Source: Streptomyces violaceus (GTDB lineage: Bacteria; Actinomycetota; Actinomycetes; Streptomycetales; Streptomycetaceae). From it: a stretch of DNA of 5,488 bases. The translations under genes and the position numbers were made by a program. The notes under the pieces are model-generated. The model did no database searches. It saw only the letters and a program-made list of their open reading frames with translations, and had not been told where the DNA came from. Location: contig KL569221.1 in the NCBI GenBank assembly GCA_000715635.1, forward strand, positions 4,217 to 9,704. The letters are read 5' to 3'. Shown here piece by piece: positions 1 through 4,696 of this stretch (position 1 is the stretch's first letter; every line of letters begins with the position of its first letter).

Positions 1-2
1 CG

Positions 3-1046
3 ATCTTCCGGATGGCCTCGACGTCCAAGCCGGTCGGGATGTCGGCGGCGATGATCCTTCTCGACGAGTGCAGGCTGCGGCTGGACGACCTGGTGGATCC
101 GTGGCTGCCCGAACTCGCCGACCGTCAGGTGCTGAAGCGGATCGACGGCCCGCTGGACGACACCGTGCCAGCGCGGCGGCCCATCACCGTACGGGACGTG
201 CTGACCTCCACGTTCGGGCTCGGCATGGATATGACGTCGCTGGGAACTCCGATCATGAACGCGGTCTTCGAGCAGGGGCTCACGCCCAATCTGCCGACGC
301 CGATGCCCGAGCCGGACGAATGGATGCGCCGCCTCGGCGCGCTGCCGCTGATGCACCAGCCCGGAGAGCGCTGGCAGTACCACATCGCCAGCGATCTCCT
401 CGGCGTGCTCGTCGCCAGGGTCACCGGCCAGTCGTACGAGTCGTTCCTGCGCGAACGCATCTTCGACCCCCTGGGCATGAAGGACACCGGTTTCCACGTG
501 CCCGCCGACAAGATCGACCGGCTGCCGCCCCTCTACGCCCCCGACCCGCAGAGCGGAGAGTTCCACGTGTGGGACGAGGCCAAGGGCGGCCGCTACAGCC
601 AGCCTCCGGCGTTCCAGGGCGGCGGCGGCGGACTGAACTCCACCGCCGACGACTACCACGCCTACTTCCGAATGCTGCTCAATGGCGGGATGCACGGGAC
701 CGAGCGGATCCTGTCCCGGGCCGCCGTCAACCTGATGACCACCAACCGCCTCGCGCCCGAGCAGCAAGCCGCCCGACACGCCATGGCCGTCAACAACGTC
801 CATGTGTCCTTCGGCCAAGGGCAGCACGGCGGCTGGGGCTTCGGGATGGCGGTGCGCACCTACCGCGGCGACTACGCGCCCGTCGGCCAGTTCGGCTGGG
901 ACGGCGGAAGCGGCACCTCGACCTACGCCGACCCGGAAAACCAGATCACCGGAATCCTGCTCACCCAGGTCGGGACGTCCGTCCCGGACCCGGCGCGGCT
1001 CTTCCACGATTTCTGGACCACGGTCTACCAGGCGATCGACGACTGA
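3..1046 (+). CDS. Serine beta-lactamase-fold hydrolase (class C / EstB-like esterase family), 5'-truncated by window edge
   Basis: Member of the serine beta-lactamase / penicillin-binding-protein-like family, in which a serine acyl-enzyme hydrolyses beta-lactams, esters or peptides. The frame is open to the left edge and reads I-F-R before the first ATG at 12. Counting from that ATG, the nucleophile motif SxxK is S3-T-S-K6. The ATG therefore lies inside the conserved IFRxASxxKP block and cannot be the true start; the N-terminus and any signal peptide lie outside the window. Other family landmarks are the second-motif tyrosine in W121-Q-Y123 followed by a D-L-L-G helix, FDPLGM at 151-156, a glycine run at 203-207 before the L-N-S-T-A-D-D segment, and G295-W-D-G-G-S-G-T302 at the place of the third motif. 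That last motif is WxGG-like rather than KTG, which in this family fits esterase or carboxylesterase-type members better than dedicated beta-lactamases. The substrate cannot be told. A terminator hairpin lies 27 bases downstream, so the gene probably ends its transcript. Confidence 0.9.
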   Translation: MFRMASTSKPVGMSAAMILLDECRLRLDDLVDPWLPELADRQVLKRIDGPLDDTVPARRPITVRDVLTSTFGLGMDMTSLGTPIMNAVFEQGLTPNLPTPMPEPDEWMRRLGALPLMHQPGERWQYHIASDLLGVLVARVTGQSYESFLRERIFDPLGMKDTGFHVPADKIDRLPPLYAPDPQSGEFHVWDEAKGGRYSQPPAFQGGGGGLNSTADDYHAYFRMLLNGGMHGTERILSRAAVNLMTTNRLAPEQQAARHAMAVNNVHVSFGQGQHGGWGFGMAVRTYRGDYAPVGQFGWDGGSGTSTYADPENQITGILLTQVGTSVPDPARLFHDFWTTVYQAIDD

Positions 1047-1073
1047 CACCGAGCCGGCGTCCCGGTCCCGGTA

Positions 1074-1102
1074 CGCCCGAGGGTGAGAGATCCCCTCGGG
1101 CG
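1074..1102 (+). terminator. Factor-independent terminator hairpin after the hydrolase gene
   Basis: A perfect 10-bp GC-rich stem, CGCCCGAGGG (1074-1083) paired with CCCTCGGGCG (1093-1102), with a 9-nt loop. It begins 27 bases after the hydrolase stop codon. No T-tract follows, which is common for actinomycete terminators. Confidence 0.75.
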
Positions 1103-1228
1103 ACCCCGACCTGAGCGATCCATATACCCCGGGCACCACAGACCGCATACCCGGCCACCCGCGGCGAACCACATCCACCGTTCCACCGCAAGAGCCAGGG
1201 TGGGGCCACTTCGCCTCGCCACTACCCC

Positions 1229-1564
1229 TCAGTGCCCCCGAACGCTCCTCCCGCTGGAGCCATTTCGAGTCGCCTTGGTGGGGCCGCTGAACGTCGCCCT
1301 AGCCAGGCTCATGCGAAGTTCCTCGATGATGTCGTCGCGGAACGCCTCGGCGTAGAGGGAAACCCCTGGGGCGATCTGGTCTGGGCCGACGTCATCGAGC
1401 CGACTCCAGACCACGGTGCTTAACCCGCCGCACCACAAGCGCACCAGATAGAGCGGGGAGTAGCGGGGAACCACGGTGAAAGCCGCCCTGCCCGATGCCG
1501 CCATGCCCAGGGCGTTCGCCCAGGTCAGCGCCCGAACCAGCCTCAAAAGATCGCAGCTTCCCAA
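1229..1564 (-). pseudogene. Possible 5'-truncated remnant of an unknown gene
   Basis: The minus-strand frame ending in TGA at 1231-1229 reads like protein over its last ~105 codons. About four-fifths of codons end in G or C, with mixed second positions and well-formed helical stretches such as A-F-R-D-D-I-I-E-E-L-R-M near the C-terminus. I do not recognise the family. The only internal ATG is at 1504-1502. It has no Shine-Dalgarno sequence, and coding-like sequence seems to continue upstream of it to about 1545. A TTG at 1564-1562 is the only other plausible start. Further upstream the frame turns into arginine/proline-rich sequence typical of non-coding high-GC DNA. A 5'-truncated gene fragment explains this best. 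It could also be a real small gene of 91 residues from 1504, or chance. Confidence 0.3.
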
Positions 1565-1568
1565 GCTG
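1554..1568 (+). other. Palindrome resembling a tRNA-Gly(CCC) anticodon arm
   Basis: CAGCTT-CCC-AAGCTG is a perfect 6-bp inverted repeat around CCC. Read as a tRNA anticodon arm it gives a 4-bp stem, the 7-nt loop TTCCCAA and anticodon CCC, followed by AGGG and then TTCGAT at 1574-1579, reminiscent of a T-loop. The outermost anticodon-stem pair is mismatched, the T-stem does not form, and no D-arm or acceptor stem is found. It is at best a tRNA fragment or attachment-site relic, and may be only a palindrome. Confidence 0.25.
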
Positions 1569-1645
1569 AGGGCTTCGATGCCGTAGTTCGGCGGTTGAGT
1601 CGCTCGCCGGCAGTGGCCTTGCCGGTGATCATCCCGGCCGTTCGG

Positions 1646-1677
1646 GGGATACGCGCGCGACCTCGGCGGCGTATCCC
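1646..1677. promoter_or_regulatory. 9-bp inverted repeat upstream of the first GYD gene (candidate operator or leader hairpin)
   Basis: GGGATACGC (1646-1654) and GCGTATCCC (1669-1677) are perfect inverted arms separated by 14 bases. The centres are 23 bp apart, about two helical turns, which suits a dimeric regulator. The 3' arm ends 42 bases before the ATG at 1720. Further ATCCC copies at 1631-1635 and 1691-1695 flank it. It could equally be a hairpin in the leader RNA. Confidence 0.4.
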
Positions 1678-1706
1678 GACCCGCGGGGGCATCCCTTGCT
1701 GGGACG

Positions 1707-1714
1707 AAAGGGAG
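1707..1714 (+). promoter_or_regulatory. Ribosome binding site that decides the GYD start
   Basis: AAAGGGAG is a strong Shine-Dalgarno match. Two adjacent ATGs follow, at 1717 and 1720. The GGAG core is 2 bases from the first and 5 from the second, so 1720 is the better start. Choosing 1717 would only add one methionine. Confidence 0.7.
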
Positions 1715-1719
1715 ACATG

Positions 1720-2046
1720 ATGCCGCTCTATCTATCAAGGTTCAGCTACACGCCGGAGACCTGGCAGAGACTCATCGGCCACCCCGAGGACCGCGCCAAG
1801 GCCGCTCGGTCGTACATCGAGTCCGTCGGAGGCAAACTCCACGGCTTCTGGTACGCGTTCGGCACACGCGACGGCTACAACCTGTGGGAGGCCCCCAATA
1901 ACGTCTCCATGGCCGCGGTCGCCCTGGCGATCAGCGGAGGCGGCGCACTCAGCTCGTTTGAGACGACCGTTCTCCTGACCATCGACGAAACCATGGATGC
2001 CCTGCACAAAGCCGGGCAAGTCCAGTACCGGGCGCCCGGCGCGTAG
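1720..2046 (+). CDS. GYD domain protein (first of two in the window)
   Basis: A 108-residue cytoplasmic protein of the GYD family: small alpha/beta proteins, about 100 residues, of unknown biochemical function, probably with a ferredoxin-like dimeric fold. The order matches the family. An opening strand, MPLYLSRFSYTPE (1-13), is followed by a basic helix (22-36), then G-G-K-L (37-40), a W-Y-A-F-G strand (44-48), the signature loop at 52-54, an alanine-rich helix (62-75), then E-T-T-V-L-L-T (81-87) and a final Y-R-A-P-G-A. The signature is G-Y-N rather than G-Y-D. The start is fixed by the Shine-Dalgarno sequence at 1707-1714; there is no signal peptide or membrane segment. The gene stands alone between an upstream inverted repeat and a downstream hairpin, so it is probably monocistronic. 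A diverged homologue lies at 3776-4072 on the other strand. Confidence 0.88.
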   Translation: MPLYLSRFSYTPETWQRLIGHPEDRAKAARSYIESVGGKLHGFWYAFGTRDGYNLWEAPNNVSMAAVALAISGGGALSSFETTVLLTIDETMDALHKAGQVQYRAPGA

Positions 2047-2064
2047 CGGTCCAGATGGCCAGCA

Positions 2065-2090
2065 GCTGCCTGGTTCAGGCACCAGGCAGC
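2065..2090 (+). terminator. Terminator hairpin after the first GYD gene
   Basis: GCTGCCTGGT (2065-2074) and ACCAGGCAGC (2081-2090) form a perfect 10-bp stem with a 6-nt loop, starting 18 bases after the stop codon. There is no T-tract, as often in actinomycetes. Confidence 0.75.
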
Positions 2091-2106
2091 GATACAGCAG
2101 CGAGGT

Positions 2107-2124
2107 ACAGCAACCACAGCAACC
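2107..2124 (+). repeat. Tandem duplication of a 9-base unit
   Basis: ACAGCAACC occurs twice back to back (2107-2115 and 2116-2124), with partial ACAGCAG at 2094-2100. No function is evident. Confidence 0.5.
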
Positions 2125-2191
2125 GTCCGCGTCCAGTAGTGGTCGTTGAAGGCCCACAGCGTCTTGCATGACCTCCATTGACCGATCTCTG

Positions 2192-2213
2192 TAGAGCTAC
2201 GGATCAGAAGGTT
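2192..2213 (+). other. tRNA-Arg(ACG)-like fragment, possible attachment-site relic
   Basis: CTACGGATCAGAAGGTT (2197-2213) is what I recall of the actinobacterial tRNA-Arg(ACG) from the anticodon loop (CTACGGA, anticodon ACG) through the 3' anticodon stem TCAGA into the variable loop. TAGAGC (2192-2197), a usual end of the D-arm, sits directly in front, as if the 5' half of the anticodon stem (about 7 bases) were deleted. Nothing like a T-arm or acceptor stem follows. It therefore cannot encode a tRNA. Many actinomycete integrative elements recombine in tRNA genes starting at the anticodon loop, so a scar is possible, but no integrase gene is visible here. The match is from memory. Confidence 0.4.
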
Positions 2214-2240
2214 CTGACATCCACGGCTGACATCAACGAC

Positions 2241-2276
2241 GCCGGACGGGGACGTACACCAACAACCCTGTCCGGC
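2241..2276. terminator. Long hairpin in the gene-free stretch, possible terminator or structured RNA
   Basis: GCCGGACGGGG (2241-2251) pairs with CCCTGTCCGGC (2266-2276): 11 bp with one G-U wobble on the plus-strand RNA and a 14-nt loop, ACGTACACCAACAA. It lies 194 bases after the first GYD gene and 182 before the pentapeptide gene. It may be a second terminator, or part of the pentapeptide gene's leader. Confidence 0.4.
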
Positions 2277-2458
2277 CGTCGCACCAGTCGACTACGGCGG
2301 CCGAAGCAGGCAGGGATCGAACTCCTAGCACGTCGGGGCCACGCGCGGTGTTCGTGGACACCGGCCCTTCCTCTACGGCCACCTCCGGACAGTCCTGATC
2401 GGGTGCTACGGCAGCGTGGCGGAGAAATGGGCACTGTTTCCTGGTATGTCATGAGTGG

Positions 2459-3598
2459 ATGATCAAGCCGTCTGCCGCCGCACAACTCCGCCGGATCGCA
2501 CGTCGACGGGCAGCCAGGGATCATCGACGGCAACGGAGCCAGTCCATCGGGCCGGGCGGCGACAGTGGTATCAGCCGACTGACGTGGCTGGCACTCGCGG
2601 CGTCCATGCTGCCGGGGCTGGCTGCGCTCGTCGCTCTGCTGTTCACGTGGATGTCGGTCGGGCAGACCAACAAGGATCTGCAGATCTCCGAGCAGGGGCA
2701 GATCACCACCCGGTTCAACGCCGCGATCACCAACCTGGGATCAGAATCGTTGGACGTGCGCCTAGGAGGTATCTACGCCCTGCAACGCATCATGCAGGAC
2801 TCCTCTCGAGATCAGGGCACCGTCGTCTCGGTGTTGTCCGCGTTCGTACGCCAGCACGCTCCCGTTCCGGTCAGTGGCTTCAAGCCGGCAGAGGAGTACA
2901 GACCCCCTACCGACGTAGCGGCTGTAGTTTCCGTGCTGGGCAACCGGTCCGCCGACCGGGAGGTGACCGAAGACGGGAAGCCGCTGTACCGAGCCGATCT
3001 GAGCAGTGTGGATCTGCGCGGTCTGGAGCGCGAAGTGGGGCTCACAGAAGGCGGCATGCCCAGACGCAGCAACTTCCGCTTCGCGGATCTCACTGGCGCG
3101 GATCTCCGAGACGCGGGCCTCGAGAATTTCGACCTCTCAGGCGCCTCCCTCGACAACGCGAACATGTCCGGTGTGAGGCTGCCGAATGCGGACCTGCGGC
3201 ACGCATTCCTCGGGGGTGCCAATTTGACCAACGCGCGCTTGGGCGCGGCCGACATGACCGGCGCGGAACTCGACGGAGCCAACCTTCACAACGCGCACCT
3301 GAACAGGGCCGAGGAAACCGGCGACATCAGAGAGGCCGACTCGAGCGCCAACTTGACCCGCACGTCCCTGATCGGCGCGAACCTGAGCAACGCGGACCTG
3401 CGCGGCGTGATCCTGATCCACGCGGACTTGACTGACGCGGACCTGGCCGACGCCGACCTGCGCGGCGCAGACCTGACCCATGCGGACCTGAGCAACGCGG
3501 ACTTGACCGGGGCAAGGATGTCCGGCGCGAAGCTGTCGGGCGCGATCTTTGAGGGCGCACGCGGAGTGCCTCCTCACAGCCGTGGCGGCACGCCGTGA
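2459..3598 (+). CDS. Membrane-anchored pentapeptide-repeat protein
   Basis: A 379-residue protein of a layout I recognise from actinobacteria. A very basic N-terminus (R11-R26) is followed by one hydrophobic segment (about 41-65, probably membrane-spanning, with the positive side inside). Next comes a conserved non-repeat block, I-S-E-Q-G-Q-I-T-x-R-F-N-A-A-I ... R-L-G-G-I-Y-A-L-Q-R-I ... V-L-S-A-F-V-R-Q-H-A-P (76-135). A linker leads to pentapeptide repeats of the A(D/N)LXX type (about 204-366), which form a right-handed quadrilateral beta-helix. The solenoid is interrupted at about 283-300 by an acidic non-repeat stretch (A-E-E-T-G-D-I-R-E-A-D). Such proteins are usually protein-binding scaffolds; the specific role of this subfamily is unknown to me. 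ATG 2459 is the first usual start after the in-frame stop at 2396. No Shine-Dalgarno sequence is at normal distance, so translation may be weak or the transcript leaderless. It converges with the second GYD gene. Confidence 0.85.
   Translation: MIKPSAAAQLRRIARRRAARDHRRQRSQSIGPGGDSGISRLTWLALAASMLPGLAALVALLFTWMSVGQTNKDLQISEQGQITTRFNAAITNLGSESLDVRLGGIYALQRIMQDSSRDQGTVVSVLSAFVRQHAPVPVSGFKPAEEYRPPTDVAAVVSVLGNRSADREVTEDGKPLYRADLSSVDLRGLEREVGLTEGGMPRRSNFRFADLTGADLRDAGLENFDLSGASLDNANMSGVRLPNADLRHAFLGGANLTNARLGAADMTGAELDGANLHNAHLNRAEETGDIREADSSANLTRTSLIGANLSNADLRGVILIHADLTDADLADADLRGADLTHADLSNADLTGARMSGAKLSGAIFEGARGVPPHSRGGTP
3068..3556 (+). repeat. Pentapeptide-repeat coding tract (15-bp periodicity)
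   Basis: Imperfect 15-base units around GCGGACCTG / GCGAACCTG encode A(D/N)LXX repeats, for example at 3421-3509. The tract is broken at roughly 3305-3358 by sequence without the period. The periodic DNA also creates a long open frame on the opposite strand with V-R-x-x-Q-V-like repeats, which is a shadow. Confidence 0.8.
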
Positions 3599-3670
3599 TC
3601 CTCCGGCCGCCGCACGCGGACTGCCGGTACAGGAGAGTCGGCGGCACCGGACCGCACCGGTGCAGCACCC

Positions 3671-3687
3671 TCTGCAGCTACTGCAGA
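3671..3687. terminator. Hairpin between the convergent pentapeptide and second GYD genes
   Basis: TCTGCAG (3671-3677) and CTGCAGA (3681-3687) form a perfect 7-bp stem with a 3-nt loop. It is 72 bases after the pentapeptide stop and 88 after the GYD stop, so it could serve both directions. There is no T-tract. A 10-bp palindrome GCACCGGTGC (3654-3663) lies beside it, and a second small stem, CGCCG/CGGCG, at 3692-3707. Confidence 0.4.
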
Positions 3688-3775
3688 ACAGCGCCGGGAA
3701 CGCGGCGGTCATGGCCAGGGCAGGCCGCGACCGCGCTCTGATCTGCGAGCTCGGCTTTGGACGGTGTGACGTGCC

Positions 3776-4072
3776 TCAGCCGGCGGCCTTGGCGATGATG
3801 CGGCCCATCTCCTCCTGACCGAAGGCGCGCAGGGTGGTGGTACGGACGTTTCCCACTCCGCCGAGTTGCAGGAGAGCCGCGGTAGCCGTTTCGTCGTCGG
3901 GCGCTTCGACAACGGCCACCAGGTCGTACGAACCGACGGTCCAGTAGATGTTCAGGAGCTTCGCCCCGAGCTTCTGTACCCCCGAGGCGAAGGCGTCGGC
4001 ACGCTTCGCGGTGTCCTTGTAGTTCCGGATCCCTTGGTCAGTCCAGTTCAGCAACGTGACGTACGTCGGCAT
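3776..4072 (-). CDS. GYD domain protein (second of two in the window)
   Basis: A 98-residue cytoplasmic protein with the GYD layout: opening strand MPTYVTLLNWTDQG (1-14), a helix (15-31) containing K-R-A-D-A-F, G-A-K-L (36-39), strand N-I-Y-W-T-V (41-46), signature loop 48-50, strand V-A-V-V-E-A-P-D (52-59), helix E-T-A-T-A-A-L-L (61-68), then V-R-T-T-T-L-R-A-F (76-84). The signature is S-Y-D rather than G-Y-D. The start is set by AAGGTGA seven bases upstream; an ATG nine codons further upstream overlaps that site and is rejected. It shares the fold but little obvious identity with the GYD protein at 1720-2046, so they look like distant homologues and not a recent duplication. The RidA-like gene ends 97 bases upstream on the same strand, leaving room for either a shared transcript or a separate promoter. 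Biochemical function is unknown for the family. Confidence 0.88.
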   Translation of the reverse strand: MPTYVTLLNWTDQGIRNYKDTAKRADAFASGVQKLGAKLLNIYWTVGSYDLVAVVEAPDDETATAALLQLGGVGNVRTTTLRAFGQEEMGRIIAKAAG

Positions 4073-4079
4073 GGTCTTG

Positions 4080-4086
4080 TCACCTT
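4080..4086 (-). promoter_or_regulatory. Ribosome binding site of the second GYD gene
   Basis: AAGGTGA on the minus strand, seven bases before the ATG at 4072-4070. It fixes this start over the upstream in-frame ATG. Confidence 0.7.
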
Positions 4087-4098
4087 CATGAGGGAACA

Positions 4099-4108
4099 CA
4101 TCGCGATG
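4099..4108. promoter_or_regulatory. 10-bp perfect palindrome upstream of the second GYD gene
   Basis: CATCGCGATG is fully self-complementary and lies 26 bases upstream of the ATG, just beyond the ribosome binding site. It may be an operator or leader element. A palindrome this short can arise by chance. Confidence 0.25.
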
Positions 4109-4169
4109 CCAATGCTGGTCATAGATGCCTAAACCTGCACGATGTGCGCACCCGAATGAGTAATCAGCG

Positions 4170-4565
4170 TCACGCGACGGCGGTTCCCTCGAGCTCGACC
4201 AGCTGGCCGCGGATCGCCAGCCGCGTCACACCGAGCATGGTGGTGGCCGGCGCCACCGCGGCGGCGCCCAACCGGGCCGCCAGCACGCCGTAGTGCCGGA
4301 GGAGGAGATCGACGTCGGTCGTGTAGACGTTGAGCCGGACGAGGTTCGCGAGAGCCATGCCGGCCTCACCGAGCACGGCCTCCAGGTTGTCGATGCTCAG
4401 CGCCAACTGCGCCGCCATGTCACCGTCGTGCTGGGGCTTGCCGTCGCCGCTCATCGCGGTCTGCCCCGAGATGTACAGGGTCCGGGTGTGCCCGGAGACG
4501 ACCTCGCCCTGGTTGAATCCCATCTCCACGGACCACGTCACCGGGTTGACCGCCGTACGTTCCAT
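4170..4565 (-). CDS. RidA/YjgF/YER057c/UK114-family protein lacking the catalytic arginine
   Basis: A 131-residue cytoplasmic protein with the RidA (chorismate-mutase-like, trimeric) fold. Family landmarks are L30-Y-I-S-G-Q35, D49-M-A-A-Q-L with S57-I-D-N-L-E-A-V-L (57-65), L75-V-R-L-N-V-Y-T-T-D (75-84), a C-terminal P106-A-T-T-M-L-G-V, and V123-E-L-E-G-T-A. Archetypal RidA hydrolyses reactive enamine/imine intermediates made by PLP enzymes, using an arginine in P-A-R-S (Arg105 in E. coli). Here the aligned residue is Thr108, so deaminase activity is doubtful; Rid4-7-type members also lack this arginine. ATG 4565-4563 gives the usual family length and has GGAG 11 bases upstream. An in-frame ATG 15 codons earlier has no ribosome site. 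The gene is divergent from a WYL regulator with 137 bp between, suggesting control by it. A GYD gene follows 97 bp downstream. Confidence 0.9.
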   Translation of the reverse strand: MERTAVNPVTWSVEMGFNQGEVVSGHTRTLYISGQTAMSGDGKPQHDGDMAAQLALSIDNLEAVLGEAGMALANLVRLNVYTTDVDLLLRHYGVLAARLGAAAVAPATTMLGVTRLAIRGQLVELEGTAVA

Positions 4566-4576
4566 TGCCACGTCAG

Positions 4577-4580
4577 CTCC
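4577..4580 (-). promoter_or_regulatory. Ribosome binding site of the RidA-like gene
   Basis: GGAG on the minus strand, 11 bases before the ATG at 4565. The spacing is rather long, so initiation may be modest. It nevertheless favours this ATG over the upstream one. Confidence 0.45.
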
Positions 4581-4596
4581 ATTCGATTCATGGGGA

Positions 4597-4606
4597 GTAC
4601 GTACGT
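4597..4606. promoter_or_regulatory. GTAC-rich palindrome in the RidA-like gene's upstream region
   Basis: GTACGTACGT contains two overlapping 8-bp palindromes (GTACGTAC and ACGTACGT). It lies about 31 bases upstream of the RidA-like start in the divergent gap. It could be an operator half or part of the promoter; a single short site is weak evidence. Confidence 0.25.
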
Positions 4607-4636
4607 GCATCGGCTCGGTGGCCACCGGCTTTTGAC

Positions 4637-4669
4637 GTCGTGACAACGAGCCTCCCAACAAATCACGAC
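4637..4669. promoter_or_regulatory. Inverted repeat in the RidA / WYL-regulator divergent gap, candidate operator
   Basis: GTCGTGA (4637-4643) and TCACGAC (4663-4669) are perfect 7-bp inverted arms with 19 bases between; the centres are 26 bp apart. The pair sits roughly in the middle of the 137-bp gap between two divergent genes, where a WYL regulator would be expected to bind to control both. TTGACG at 4632-4637 overlaps the left arm and could be a plus-strand -35 box, but I see no good -10 partner for it. Confidence 0.4.
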
Positions 4670-4690
4670 ACCCTTGGTCATGTATTCCGT

Positions 4691-4696
4691 TAGCGT
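4691..4696 (+). promoter_or_regulatory. -10-like box for a leaderless WYL-regulator transcript
   Basis: TAGCGT fits the actinomycete TANNNT -10 pattern. It ends six bases before the ATG at 4703, exactly -12 to -7 if transcription begins at that A. No Shine-Dalgarno sequence precedes the ATG, which agrees with a leaderless message. The -35 region is weak (ACGACA at 4665-4670, spacing too long). Confidence 0.45.

Larger units (their letters stand above)
1103..1719. other. Gene-poor spacer between the hydrolase and the first GYD gene
   Basis: About 600 bases without a confidently called gene. It holds a coding-like but probably broken minus-strand frame (1229 to about 1564), a palindrome resembling a tRNA-Gly anticodon arm (1554-1568), a 9-bp inverted repeat (1646-1677) and the ribosome binding site of the next gene. 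I see nothing in 1103-1228 apart from C-rich sequence. I could not identify an upstream promoter with matching -35 and -10 boxes. Confidence 0.5.
2091..2458. other. Gene-free stretch between the first GYD gene and the pentapeptide gene
   Basis: About 370 bases in which no frame on either strand reads as protein. It holds a short tandem repeat (2107-2124), a tRNA-Arg-like fragment (2192-2213) and a long hairpin (2241-2276). A GGCGGAG at 2418-2424 looks like a ribosome binding site but is 34 bases from the next ATG, so it does not explain that start. Its composition seems somewhat less GC-rich than the flanking genes. Confidence 0.5.

Noticed and set aside
12..14. ATG at 12 as the start of the hydrolase
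   Set aside because: The frame is open upstream (I-F-R) and the catalytic serine would be residue 3, so the real start lies outside the window.
68..1114. 348-codon plus-strand frame overlapping the hydrolase
   Set aside because: Arginine/alanine-rich translation typical of a shifted frame in high-GC DNA. The overlapping frame carries the SxxK, Tyr and WxGG motifs.
2308..2328. Minus-strand GGAGTTCGATCCC resembling a tRNA T-arm
   Set aside because: The 5-bp T-stem does not form and no anticodon or acceptor stem is nearby; an eight-base T-loop match is easily chance.
2178..2533. Open frames on both strands in the gene-free stretch before the pentapeptide gene
   Set aside because: Arg/Pro/Ser-rich translations without homology signals, ribosome sites or codon-position bias.
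2455..3435. GTG-started frame overlapping the pentapeptide gene by +2 shift
   Set aside because: Low-complexity R/G/Q-rich translation; the frame from 2459 has the membrane segment and the A(D/N)LXX repeats.
3137..3712. 191-codon open frame on the minus strand with V-R-x-x-Q-V repeats
   Set aside because: It is the antisense shadow of the 15-bp-periodic pentapeptide tract, and no independent start site or codon bias supports it.
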